Assembly: GCF_003268025.1 (NCBI RefSeq)
Contig: NZ_QLUW01000003.1
Span: 744,001 to 808,000, forward strand
Source of the DNA: Paenibacillus montanisoli
GTDB lineage: Bacteria; Bacillota; Bacilli; Paenibacillales; Paenibacillaceae
Length of the DNA: 64,000 bases
Reading direction: 5' to 3'
The notes under the pieces are model-generated. The model had not been told where the DNA came from. It was given only the letters and a program-made list of their open reading frames with translations, and searched no databases. Each line of letters opens with the position of its first letter. Position 1 is the stretch's first letter. Both the position numbers and the translations under genes were made by a program. Positions 34,634-43,419 of this stretch are shown piece by piece.

Positions 34634-34883
34634 GCCCTCGCCGCAGGCGCGGCCTTGCTTAGCCGCACGCTCCACAGGAAGCGTCGGCCTTCGCCGCAGG
34701 CGACATATGCCGCTCGCGCCACTCGAGCGGCGGCTCAAGCCGCAGGCGCTGCCTTACTTTGCCTGCGTCCTTTAACCAACCTTAAGGCGAAAAAATCTAT
34801 CCCTCGCGGCCCGAACAAGGTATAATCATTTTTATTGAATCGATTTTCTGGGCTATCGTGCCTATTAACTGTGTTTATGCAGG
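34634..34883 (+). other. GC-rich intergenic stretch with a tenfold motif repeated three times
   Basis: GCCGCAGGCG occurs at 34640, 34693 and 34739. The third copy contributes CGCAGGC, which pairs with GCCTGCG about 20 bases on and may serve as a weak terminator for the DUF92 gene. A TATAAT at 34821-34826 lacks a clear -35. No open frame is convincing. Confidence 0.4.
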
Positions 34884-34912
34884 TTGACAGCCCGCTAATG
34901 GGCTAGTATCCT
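34884..34912 (+). promoter_or_regulatory. promoter of the efflux operon with a dyad in the spacer
   Basis: TTGACA (34884-34889), exactly 17 bases and TATCCT (34907-34912) form a strong promoter about 80 bases before the first ATPase gene. The spacer contains AGCCC, six bases, GGGCT, a dyad placed where a repressor or DNA-distorting activator could bind. Confidence 0.6.
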
Positions 34913-34993
34913 AACTCTGATAGAAAATATTTACAGAAGTTGAAAATGAAGATGTAAACGAATTCATAGATTTGGGAAGGAGAATGGCTGCAC

Positions 34994-35722
34994 GTGAAGA
35001 TCTATACGGCGGAATCGCCGACGATTGCGACAACGAGCCAGCCGCTGCTCAGAGCGGTCAATGTGAAACGCGTATTCGGCCGCGGCGACAATTCTGTAAC
35101 CGCTGTCAAAAATATCAATCTATCGATCAATAAGGGCTCTATGATCGCGTTGAAAGGACGCTCCGGCTCCGGGAAGACGACGCTGCTGAATTTGCTCGCG
35201 GCGCTTGACCAGCCGACGGAAGGCGAAGTGTATTTCAACGGCCAGATCGTCTCCCGACTGCCGGAGAAGCAGCGCAGCACATGGCGCAGAACCAACCTTG
35301 GCTTGGTGTTCCAAGCATTCGGCCTTATTCCGCTCATGTCGGCTTACGAGAACGTGGAGTTCGGCCTTCGCATCGCGGGAAGCGACGCCAAGCTGCATAA
35401 GGAACGCGCCGAGCAGGCACTGGAATGGGTCGGCATGAAATCGCGCATGAAGCACCGCCCGCCCGAGCTCTCCGGGGGAGAGCAGCAGCGCGTCGCCATT
35501 GCCAGAGCAATCGCCCACCGGCCGGTACTGCTGCTTGCGGACGAGCCTACGGCAGAGCTGGACAGCCGAATGGGGCTGCAGGTCATTAAAGTATTCCGCG
35601 ACCTCGTGGAGAACCTGGGCATGACCGTTGTTATGACGACGCACGATCCCGGCATTATGGAGATCGTCGATCATGTTATTGCATTGGAGGATGGAGAGAT
35701 TGTCTCAGAACCTAACGCCTAA
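34994..35722 (+). CDS. ABC transporter ATP-binding protein (MacB/LolD type)
   Basis: This is the ATPase of a FtsX-type export or mechanotransmission system. It shows Walker A GRSGSGKTTLLNLL at about residues 54-67, the Q-loop in GLVFQAFGL, signature LSGGEQQRVAIARA, Walker B VLLLADEPTAELD and the H-loop TTHDPGI. The 242 residues include an N-terminal extension of about 20. It starts with GTG after GGAAGGAGAATG. It is the first gene of a four-gene operon and its 3' end overlaps the adaptor gene. Confidence 0.92.
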   Translation: MKIYTAESPTIATTSQPLLRAVNVKRVFGRGDNSVTAVKNINLSINKGSMIALKGRSGSGKTTLLNLLAALDQPTEGEVYFNGQIVSRLPEKQRSTWRRTNLGLVFQAFGLIPLMSAYENVEFGLRIAGSDAKLHKERAEQALEWVGMKSRMKHRPPELSGGEQQRVAIARAIAHRPVLLLADEPTAELDSRMGLQVIKVFRDLVENLGMTVVMTTHDPGIMEIVDHVIALEDGEIVSEPNA

Positions 35723-36746
35723 AAAGCGCAGAAGACTGTTTGTCCGGGAGGCTGCCGCCGTCATGGTTGCGGCATCGCTGCTGTCCGGCTGTTCGCTTCT
35801 GCCTCAGAAGCAGGTCGTCCTGCAGCCGCCGCTCGTGCAGCCGGCCGCTGAGAAAGTAGATGCCATTGATGTAAAGAAAGCAACCATTGAGCGCAGCTTT
35901 ACGGGAGCGGCGGTCGTCGCTTCGAGCAAGACCGTGCCGCTCTTTTATAAGGAAGGCGGCCGGTTGAAAGCGCTCCACGTTCAGCTTGGCGATCGAGTGG
36001 AAGCGGGCAAAGTCGTAGCCGAGCTCGATCTGGGCGATTTGGACCTGCGCGTCAAGCTGCAGGAGCTAAGTCTTGAACGGGTGCGGATCGAATATAACCG
36101 TGCAAGACAAAGCGGCGTTACCGGTACGGAACTGCGGATGAAAGAAATCGATCTGGAGCGCGAGCAGCTGCTTTTGGACAACATGAACGAGCAGTACGAA
36201 GCCGCCAAATTAACATCGCCGGTCAGCGGGGTTGTCACCTACGTGGACGCGAAGTCTCCGGGTGATGGCTTGAACGGCTATACGCCGCTTGTTTCGGTAT
36301 CCGATCCGAAGCAAATTTATTTGGTTTACACGGCTGATGACCCTAAGCTAATTTCCGGCATTCAGCGTGAAATGCCGGTTGATATTACGATTAACGGGAG
36401 CAAGTACGAAGGCAAAGTGCTTCAATCGCCTTCGGACGCACCGATTACGCTGAACAAAGAGATCGACGAACGCAACTCGAGACTGCTCTACATTCAAATG
36501 AACAAACCCGACGAGTCGATCGAGCTCGGCCAATCGGCCCAAATCCATATCGTGCTGGAGAAGAAGGCAGATGTCGTCGTGATTCCGCGCAGCGGCCTGC
36601 GCACGTATTTGGGCCGCACCTACGTGCAGTCGCTTGACGGCGACCGCCGCAAGGAGATCGACGTACAGCCCGGCATCATGACCGCTACCGAAGTAGAAAT
36701 CGTCAAAGGCTTGGAGCCGGGCATGAAGGTCATACTGAATAACTAA
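35700..36746 (+). CDS. HlyD/RND-type adaptor lipoprotein of the efflux operon
   Basis: This is a membrane-fusion adaptor expected on the outer face of the membrane. It has an N-terminal arginine cluster, a hydrophobic segment and a lipobox LLSGC with the lipid-bearing Cys near residue 31. A biotinyl-lipoyl-like half motif (VQLGDRVEAGKVVAELD), an alpha-helical hairpin (about 120-165), the second half motif (LTSPVSGVVTYVDAKSPGD) and beta-barrel domains follow. I prefer TTG at 35700, nine bases after GGAGG; ATG at 35691 and 35673 are alternatives. The gene overlaps the end of the ATPase gene. The adaptor is anchored by lipid rather than by a membrane helix. Confidence 0.85.
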   Translation: MSQNLTPKKRRRLFVREAAAVMVAASLLSGCSLLPQKQVVLQPPLVQPAAEKVDAIDVKKATIERSFTGAAVVASSKTVPLFYKEGGRLKALHVQLGDRVEAGKVVAELDLGDLDLRVKLQELSLERVRIEYNRARQSGVTGTELRMKEIDLEREQLLLDNMNEQYEAAKLTSPVSGVVTYVDAKSPGDGLNGYTPLVSVSDPKQIYLVYTADDPKLISGIQREMPVDITINGSKYEGKVLQSPSDAPITLNKEIDERNSRLLYIQMNKPDESIELGQSAQIHIVLEKKADVVVIPRSGLRTYLGRTYVQSLDGDRRKEIDVQPGIMTATEVEIVKGLEPGMKVILNN

Positions 36747-36778
36747 TTTCGGCGGATGAGAAGAGAAGAGGTGAAACG

Positions 36779-39655
36779 ATGGCAATATGGACGATGATTT
36801 TTCGTAAAATGGCGAAGAATCGTTGGCTGCAGCTAAATTTATGGTTCGGGCTTACGATCTGCGTTGCCCTGTTCAGTTCCATGCCGCTATATTCGCATGC
36901 GATCTTGCAGCGTACGTTATTTAAAGAGCTTCAGCAGCTTCAGAAGGATCAAAATATATATCCGGGCTCGCTCCGGGCTTCGACCTCGGTTTCGGGGACG
37001 AGAACGTTCGACGAGAATAAATCGTTGATCGCCAAAGCGGACCGATACATGAACGGCGCGCCGCAGCGACTAGGTCTTGATGCGCAGTCCTACATCATAA
37101 CCCGCGCTACGCAATCGTTCAAGGTTTTGCCGGAGGACGCATCCGAGCGCGAGAAAAAAGAAATGAGCGTGACCGGCAGCATCCGGACCGTGTCCGATAT
37201 CGAGAAGCGGGTTCGCATCATCGACGGCCGTTTGCCGGATCCTAACCGCAACGACGGCATCTACGAGGCGCTCGTAACCCAAAAGTATATTATCGATCTG
37301 AAACGTGACCTGGACCACGTCTTCGTTTACACGAAGAAGGATACAGGCGAGCAGCTGCGCATTATGCCTGTCGGCATCGTGGAGTCCAAACAGGATAATG
37401 CGTATGACCAATTCAATGTGGAATCCTACAATTCGTCGTTCTATATTCCATATAAGAAGTTCAATCAGGATTTCATCGAGAATGAAAGCTTGCTGAAAAT
37501 ATCGGTGCTTGCTTGGCAGTACTCGCTGAACTACGAGCAAATGAACATCGACCATATCGATACCTATCTCAGCCAATACAAGGCGATGAACAATTACTTC
37601 AACATGCGTCTTGGCATTGCCTCGGTCGACATGCCGGCCAAAAATCCGATCGCCACGTATACGGAGAAGAAAGACAAGCTGGATATCATGCTCTGGTCGC
37701 TTTACTCGCCGGTCATGTTCCTGCTGGCCTTTTATCTGTACATGGCCGCGAATCTCATCATCGAGCGGCAGAAGACGGAGATTTCCGTTCTGCGCAGCCG
37801 CGGCGCGAGCCGGCTTCAAATTATGTTCGTCTTCCTGACTGAGAGCCTCCTGCTCGGCGCGTTGGCGCTGGCAGTAGGACCATTCATCGGGGTTTATTTT
37901 ACGAAAATATTAGGGGCTTCGAGCGGCTTCCTGGAGTTCGTGCAGCGTTCCTCGCTCGATGTCGTGCTCAACAGCTCTTCTTATAAGATCGCAGCCGCTG
38001 CCGTTGCCGGTTCCATCATTCTCATCCTGATTCCGGCGTTTCTGGCTACGCGCGCTTCCATTGTCGGCCACAAGCAGCAAATGGCGCGGGGAAGCAAAAT
38101 GTCTTTCTGGCATAAAACGGGCATCGACGTTATTTTGCTGGGCGTTGCCATCTATATGCTCTACGGCTTCAACAAAAGAATGGATGATCTGAAGGCGCTC
38201 GCCCTGGATCCGAACGCTATCCAAGTCGAACCGCTGCTGTTCTTTATGCCGGCGCTGTTCTGCCTCGGCACGGGACTCTTGGTGCTCCGCGTTTATCCTT
38301 GGCTGATCAAGCTCGTGTTCTGGATTGGCCGCAGATGGTGGACACCGGCATTGTATTCCACCCTTCTGCAGATCAGCCGATCGTCTTCGCAATACTTGAC
38401 GATTAAGGTGTTCTTGATCATGACGGTCGCGATGGGCCTTTTCAGCGCCAATGCCGCCCGCACGATCAATGGGAACATGGAAGATAAAATCCAATATACG
38501 ACCGGCTCGGATATCCAATTGTCCGTCCATTGGGATAACGATAAGCCGCCTCCGCCTATGCCGGGTGCTCCTGCGATGGTTAACGCGGATGATAACGGCG
38601 CGGCACAAGCGCCGAAGGTGGTTACGTATACGGAGCCTTCGTTCATTACGATGACGGAGCTTGCCGGAGTCGAAACGGCAGCGCGCGTTTTCCGCAAGGA
38701 TGATGCCAACTTCTCGGTGAACGGCCAGAACGGCGGCACGACGCTGTACGGCATCGATACGTTAGATTTCGGCAAGGTTGCTTGGATGCGCGGCGGTTTG
38801 CTCGACTATCCGATCAACAGCTACTTGAATCTGATCGCATCTAATCCGAAAGCGGTGCTCATCTCCAGATCGCTTGCCGACAAGTACCAGGTGAAACCGG
38901 GCGATCCGATTTCGGCCAAGTGGGCCGGGCTCGACAGCGCCAACTTCACCGTGTACGGCATAATCGACTACTGGCCGGGCTGGAATCCGCTGCCGCAAAC
39001 CGGCAACGAGGAAGATCCGAACGTCAGACTTCCGAATTTGATTGTAGGCCATCTCTCTTATATTCAGAATCACCTGGCGCTTGAGCCGTACGAAGTATGG
39101 ATTAAGCTGAAGGAAGGCGCGACCAGCGCGCTAATCTATGACGATTTGGTGAAGAAGGAAATTCCGGTCGAGAAGCTCGTCGACGCGAATCAGCTTCTGA
39201 TCCGTTCGAAGAATGACCCGTTCCGCCTGGCGATCAACGGCGTCATGACGCTTGGCTTCGTCATTTCGATGATGATCAGCTTCTTCGGTTTCCTGCTGTT
39301 CTGGGTGCTTACGCTGTCGGGAAGAACGCTTCAATTCGGCATTTTGCGGGCGATGGGCATATCGTTTATGCAAATTATCGGTATGCTGCTAAGCGAACAG
39401 CTGCTCACATCGGCAGCAGCGATCCTGTTCGGGGTGCTGATCGGCAATGCGGTAAGCAGCCAGTTCGTTCCGCTGTTCCAGCTGTCCTTCAACGCGACGG
39501 ACCAAGTGCCGCCGTTTGAAATTGTCCGCCAGTTAAGCGATTACGTACAGCTTTACAGCGTCGTCGGCATTATGCTTACGATTGGGCTTGCAGTGCTCGG
39601 CATTCGGGTATCGCGTATGAAAATTACGCAGGCGCTGAAGCTTGGGGAGGAATAA
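36779..39655 (+). CDS. ABC transporter permease with two FtsX-type modules
   Basis: The 958-residue polytopic protein has an N-terminal helix (about 15-37), an extracellular domain, three helices (about 300-427), further helices (about 450-568), a large extracellular domain (about 570-815) and three C-terminal helices (about 820-947). The 300-427 and 820-947 blocks are each FtsX-like, so this is a tandem permease that could work as one chain. It lies between two ATPase genes and follows the adaptor gene. The ATG follows GAAGAGGTGAAACG. The substrate is unknown; peptides, lipids or antibiotics are possible. Confidence 0.88.
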   Translation: MAIWTMIFRKMAKNRWLQLNLWFGLTICVALFSSMPLYSHAILQRTLFKELQQLQKDQNIYPGSLRASTSVSGTRTFDENKSLIAKADRYMNGAPQRLGLDAQSYIITRATQSFKVLPEDASEREKKEMSVTGSIRTVSDIEKRVRIIDGRLPDPNRNDGIYEALVTQKYIIDLKRDLDHVFVYTKKDTGEQLRIMPVGIVESKQDNAYDQFNVESYNSSFYIPYKKFNQDFIENESLLKISVLAWQYSLNYEQMNIDHIDTYLSQYKAMNNYFNMRLGIASVDMPAKNPIATYTEKKDKLDIMLWSLYSPVMFLLAFYLYMAANLIIERQKTEISVLRSRGASRLQIMFVFLTESLLLGALALAVGPFIGVYFTKILGASSGFLEFVQRSSLDVVLNSSSYKIAAAAVAGSIILILIPAFLATRASIVGHKQQMARGSKMSFWHKTGIDVILLGVAIYMLYGFNKRMDDLKALALDPNAIQVEPLLFFMPALFCLGTGLLVLRVYPWLIKLVFWIGRRWWTPALYSTLLQISRSSSQYLTIKVFLIMTVAMGLFSANAARTINGNMEDKIQYTTGSDIQLSVHWDNDKPPPPMPGAPAMVNADDNGAAQAPKVVTYTEPSFITMTELAGVETAARVFRKDDANFSVNGQNGGTTLYGIDTLDFGKVAWMRGGLLDYPINSYLNLIASNPKAVLISRSLADKYQVKPGDPISAKWAGLDSANFTVYGIIDYWPGWNPLPQTGNEEDPNVRLPNLIVGHLSYIQNHLALEPYEVWIKLKEGATSALIYDDLVKKEIPVEKLVDANQLLIRSKNDPFRLAINGVMTLGFVISMMISFFGFLLFWVLTLSGRTLQFGILRAMGISFMQIIGMLLSEQLLTSAAAILFGVLIGNAVSSQFVPLFQLSFNATDQVPPFEIVRQLSDYVQLYSVVGIMLTIGLAVLGIRVSRMKITQALKLGEE

Positions 39656-39658
39656 GTC

Positions 39659-40543
39659 ATGATTCATTGCGACGGGCTTGTCAAAATATATAAGACGGAC
39701 GATTTGGAGGTTGTAGCGCTTCAAGGGCTTGACCTCCATGTCGAGTCCGGCGAGCTGATGGCGATCATCGGCAACAGCGGCAGCGGGAAATCGACGCTGC
39801 TCAACATGCTGGGGGGGCTCGACCGCCCTTCCGCCGGCAAGCTGCTGGTCGATAACAAGGACTTGCTCAAATTCACCGAGCGCGACTTGGTCAAATATAA
39901 GCGCGAAACGGTCGGCTTCGTCTGGCAGAACAACGCGCGCAACCTGATTCCATATTTGACCGCGCTGGAGAACGTGGAGCTTCCTATTCTGCTGAAGGGC
40001 CGCAGCAAGCGGCTGCGGGCGCTGGAGCTGCTAGAGGCAGTCGGGCTCAGCCACCGCATCAAGAACCGGCTGAGCGAGCTTTCCGGCGGGGAGCAGCAGC
40101 GCGTAGCCATCGCCATTGCGCTGGCGAATGAGCCGAAGCTGCTGCTGGCCGATGAGCCGACCGGCTCGCTCGATACGCGCATGTCCAACCAGATTCTGGA
40201 CCTGTTCCGGCAGCTGAACCGCAGCATGGGCATTACGATCGTTATCGTTACCCACGACCCGCTGCTGGCCCGGAAGGTGGACCGCGTCGTGGCGATCCGC
40301 GACGGGAAAACCTCTTCCGAAATCATCAGGCGTCAATCCTATGCCGAGGAGCTTGCCGCAATTGAAAGCGGCGTAACGATCGAGCCGGAGGAAAGCCACG
40401 TGGAGTATGCGGTTATCGATAAGGCAGGGCGATTGCAAATTCCGTCAACCTACCTGCAGACAGATGAATTCAAAGAGAAGAACAAGGTTAGAGTAGAGAT
40501 GGAAGAGGGCCGGATTATTCTATATCCGCCCGAAGCGAAATAA
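39659..40543 (+). CDS. ABC ATPase fused to a C-terminal AbrB-like domain
   Basis: Residues 1-225 form a MacB/LolD-type ATPase: Walker A GNSGSGKSTLLNML, Q-loop VGFVWQNNARNL, signature LSGGEQQRVAIAIA, Walker B LLLADEPTGSLD and H-loop VTHDP. Residues 247-294 look like a swapped-hairpin SpoVT-AbrB domain: YAVIDKAGRLQIPSTYL and then VRVEMEEGRIILYPPE. Such domains bind DNA or mediate dimer contacts. It begins 3 bases after the permease gene and ends the operon. Together with the ATPase at 34994 it would make a heteromeric motor for the tandem permease. Confidence 0.88.
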   Translation: MIHCDGLVKIYKTDDLEVVALQGLDLHVESGELMAIIGNSGSGKSTLLNMLGGLDRPSAGKLLVDNKDLLKFTERDLVKYKRETVGFVWQNNARNLIPYLTALENVELPILLKGRSKRLRALELLEAVGLSHRIKNRLSELSGGEQQRVAIAIALANEPKLLLADEPTGSLDTRMSNQILDLFRQLNRSMGITIVIVTHDPLLARKVDRVVAIRDGKTSSEIIRRQSYAEELAAIESGVTIEPEESHVEYAVIDKAGRLQIPSTYLQTDEFKEKNKVRVEMEEGRIILYPPEAK

Positions 40544-40558
40544 GGAGTGAACATTGCA

Positions 40559-41119
40559 ATGCCGAAAGTGGTCATTTTGTCCGGAAGTCCGAATCCGGTT
40601 TCCCGGCTGAACGGCATGACGGATTACGCGGAGGAGAAGCTGCGCGCCCTCGGCTGGGAAGTGAGCGCCCTGCACGCCGCTTCGCTGCCTGCCGAGGATC
40701 TGGTGCTGGCACGCTGGGACAGTCCGGCCATCAAAGCAGCGAATAAGCTCATTGCCGATGCGGATGCGGTTATCGTCGCAAGCCCGGTGTACAAAGCATC
40801 TTTCACCGGTGTGTTGAAGACGTATTTGGACTTGCTGCCGCAAACCGGGCTTGAAGGGAAGGTCATTCTTCCGCTCTTCATCGGCGGCACGATCGCTCAC
40901 CTGCTGACGATCGATTACGCGCTTAAGCCGGTGCTTTCCGCGCTATATGCGCGTCATGTATCCAGTGGCGTTTATGCGGTTGATTCCCAAATTCAGAAGA
41001 CGGATGAGGGCGGCCTTAAGATCGACGAAGAGCTGCTGCAGCGCTTGGACGCCGCGATCGCTTCCTTCGCCGAAGCCACGGAGCTGTTCGGTTCTCTGCG
41101 GAAGCCGTCTCAAGCTTAA
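40559..41119 (+). CDS. ssuE: NADPH-dependent FMN reductase (SsuE-like)
   Basis: This flavodoxin-fold reductase supplies reduced FMN, for example to an alkanesulfonate monooxygenase. The FMN-phosphate loop is LSGSPNPVSRLNG at about residues 7-19. The stretch VIVASPVYKASFTGVLK and the family-typical GGTIAHLLTIDYALKPVLSAL follow. The length of 186 is normal. ATG at 40559 is favoured since AAGGAG (40542-40547) is eleven bases upstream; GTG at 40547 overlaps that site. No ssu sulfonate genes are adjacent. It may be read through from the efflux operon, whose last stop is 15 bases upstream. Confidence 0.85.
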   Translation: MPKVVILSGSPNPVSRLNGMTDYAEEKLRALGWEVSALHAASLPAEDLVLARWDSPAIKAANKLIADADAVIVASPVYKASFTGVLKTYLDLLPQTGLEGKVILPLFIGGTIAHLLTIDYALKPVLSALYARHVSSGVYAVDSQIQKTDEGGLKIDEELLQRLDAAIASFAEATELFGSLRKPSQA

Positions 41120-41124
41120 TTGAT

Positions 41125-41160
41125 AAAGAAAAGAGCAGCCAATCGGCTGCTCTTTTCTTT
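41125..41160. terminator. bidirectional terminator between the FMN reductase and pepF
   Basis: AAAGAAAAGAGCAGCC and GGCTGCTCTTTTCTTT form a perfect 16-bp stem around AATC. Both converging genes can use it. Confidence 0.92.
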
Positions 41161-41168
41161 ATATCTTC

Positions 41169-42959
41169 TTATGAAGTCAGCTGCTCCATTTGTTCGATCA
41201 GCTCTTCGAACACGCTCATCGCTTGCTCGATCGGCTCCGGACTCGACATATCGACGCCGGCTTTTTTCAAGATATTGATAGAGAAGTCGCTGCCGCCGCT
41301 CTTCAAGAAGCCGAGGTAGCGTTCAACGGCAGGCGCGCCTTCATCGAGAATTTGCTTCGAGAAGCTCGTTGCCGCGGAGAAGCCCGTCGCGTATTTGTAC
41401 ACGTAGAAGCTCGTATAGAAATGCGGGATGCGCGCCCATTCCATTTCGATGTCCTTATCGATAACCATCCCGTCGCCGTAGTAGAGCTTGTTCAGGTCAT
41501 AGTAGATTTTGCTGAATTCCTGCGGCGTCAACGAATCGCCTGATTCCGCACGCTCGTGGATGATTTTCTCGAACTCGGCGAACATCGTCTGGCGGAACAC
41601 CGTCGTCCGGAACTGGTCGGCGTAATAAGTCAGCAGATACATTTTCTCCTTCGGATCCGTCGACTTCTTCAGCAAGTAATCCATCAGAAGCGCTTCGTTG
41701 AGCGTCGAGGCCACTTCCGCAAGGAAGATCGTATATTGCGCGTCACGGTAATCTTGATTCGTGTCGGAATAGTAGGAGTGAAGCGCGTGGCCCATCTCGT
41801 GAGTCAGCGTGAACATGCTGTTCAGGTTGTCTTTATGGTTGAGCAGAACGTACGGATGCGTGCCGTAAGCGCCCCAGCTGTAAGCGCCGCTGCGTTTGCC
41901 TTCGTTCTCGTAGACGTCGATCCAGCCTTTGTCGAAGCCTTCCTGCAGCACGGACAAATAAACTTCGCCGAGCGGCTTTAAGCTCTCTTTGACCGTTTTC
42001 TTCGCTTCATCGTACGTGATATCCATCTTGAATTCTTCGACGAGCGGCGCGAATAAGTCATACATATGCAGATCATCGAGCTTCAACAGCTTCTTGCGCA
42101 GCTCCATGTAACGGTGCATGAGCGGCAGATGCTTGTGAATCGTGCCGATCAGGTTCGTGTACACTTCCTTCGGAATGTTATCGCCGTAGAGCGACATCTC
42201 AAGCGCGGAAGGATACTTGCGCGCGCGCGAATAGAACAGGTTCTTCGTCACGTTAGCGCTCAGCGTGGAAGCGATCGTGTTTTTGAGCTTGCCGTAAGTG
42301 TCGTACATCGCTTTGAACGCGCCTTCGCGAACGTCGCGGTTTTTGCTTTCGAGGAACTGTATGTACCGGCCATGCGTCAGCTCGATTTCTTCGCCGTTTT
42401 CGTCCTTCACCTTAGGGAATTTCAAATCGGCGTTGTTCAACATGCTGAAGACCGTTCCCGGCGTCTGACTGATGTTGCCTACCTGTGCGAGCAGCGCTTC
42501 CTCGGACTTCGAGAGCACATGCGCCTTCTGGCGTTTCATCTCTTCGAGCGTATGACGGAATTTCGCCAAATCTTTGTTGGCGATCATCGCTTCCAGCGCT
42601 TCATCCGATAGGCTCAGCACCTCCGGCGTAATGAAGGACAGCGCTTCGCCGGTTTCGACGCTCAGCTTCTTCGACTTGTCGGAGAGCGCCTGGAAGGTCG
42701 GCTCGGCCGTATCCTCGTGATGCTTCATGTTGGCATACACATAGAGCCGTTCTACTTTAAGCGAAAGCTCGTCCTCCAGCTCGAAGCACGCCTTAAGCTG
42801 CGCAGGATCGGCTAATTTGCCTTGGTAGGCTTCGACCTTCTTCATTTCTTCCTTTGCTTGCGCGTATTCCTTGTCCCACGCGGATTGATCCGCAAAAATA
42901 TCTTCCAGCTGCCAGCGGTGCTCGGCTGCCGTCTCGGAACGCTTTGGTAATTGGCTCAT
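41169..42959 (-). CDS. pepF: oligoendopeptidase F
   Basis: This M3-family zinc metallopeptidase degrades short peptides. The zinc motif HEMGHALHS is at about residues 384-392, and the third ligand Glu lies in FLAEVASTLNEALL. The length of 596 from MSQLPKRSE is standard, and GAGGAGGG lies eight bases upstream of that ATG. The open frame continues upstream for 46 codons without a stop and encodes a signal-peptide-like stretch (see findings). The cytoplasmic form is the safe annotation. Confidence 0.95.
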   Translation of the reverse strand: MSQLPKRSETAAEHRWQLEDIFADQSAWDKEYAQAKEEMKKVEAYQGKLADPAQLKACFELEDELSLKVERLYVYANMKHHEDTAEPTFQALSDKSKKLSVETGEALSFITPEVLSLSDEALEAMIANKDLAKFRHTLEEMKRQKAHVLSKSEEALLAQVGNISQTPGTVFSMLNNADLKFPKVKDENGEEIELTHGRYIQFLESKNRDVREGAFKAMYDTYGKLKNTIASTLSANVTKNLFYSRARKYPSALEMSLYGDNIPKEVYTNLIGTIHKHLPLMHRYMELRKKLLKLDDLHMYDLFAPLVEEFKMDITYDEAKKTVKESLKPLGEVYLSVLQEGFDKGWIDVYENEGKRSGAYSWGAYGTHPYVLLNHKDNLNSMFTLTHEMGHALHSYYSDTNQDYRDAQYTIFLAEVASTLNEALLMDYLLKKSTDPKEKMYLLTYYADQFRTTVFRQTMFAEFEKIIHERAESGDSLTPQEFSKIYYDLNKLYYGDGMVIDKDIEMEWARIPHFYTSFYVYKYATGFSAATSFSKQILDEGAPAVERYLGFLKSGGSDFSINILKKAGVDMSSPEPIEQAMSVFEELIEQMEQLTS

Positions 42960-43143
42960 AGGAACCCTCCTCGCATGATGGTTGGTAGATGTGGCGGAAT
43001 CTGCAGTATGGGGCGCTGCAAGCTGCAAGCCCGTCGTGCTTGCCTGCAGCATGGCGAGCGATAATAGAATCGGCAGCCATTTCACGTTAGAAGTCACCCT
43101 CCCCGAAAGGTAGTGCCTCTAGTTTAGCCCGGCAGCCGTTCCG

Positions 43144-43323
43144 TTATGTCCCCATCGTTGCCAAACTGTACACAATAAGGAAAAAGGCAAAAGCAATGAA
43201 GACGATCGCTGCGATGGCGAGACCTCTTCTCATGCTGGCGGGGATGCTGTTCCGCTGCATAATAATGACGATCCCGAGCGAAAATGCCGCAATGATGAAA
43301 ATAATCGTAGCTGTACTATCCAC
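43144..43323 (-). CDS. 59-residue membrane protein, unknown function
   Basis: A GTG at 43321-43323 opens a frame of 59 residues with two strong hydrophobic helices (ATIIFIIAAFSLGIVIIM and LAIAAIVFIAFAFFLIVY) joined by a short basic loop QRNSIPASMRRG. GGAGGGAG lies about 12 bases upstream of the start. The stop is TAA at 43144-43146. The composition and the good ribosome binding site support a real gene. No family is recognised. Confidence 0.65.
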   Translation of the reverse strand: MDSTATIIFIIAAFSLGIVIIMQRNSIPASMRRGLAIAAIVFIAFAFFLIVYSLATMGT

Positions 43324-43419
43324 TTAGGCGTATGCTCCCTCCGCACAACCTATGCAGGTTGATCCTTGGATATGTTCGATATGCAGGATGAATTTTCCTC
43401 CTGCGGGCAGTCCGAGATT

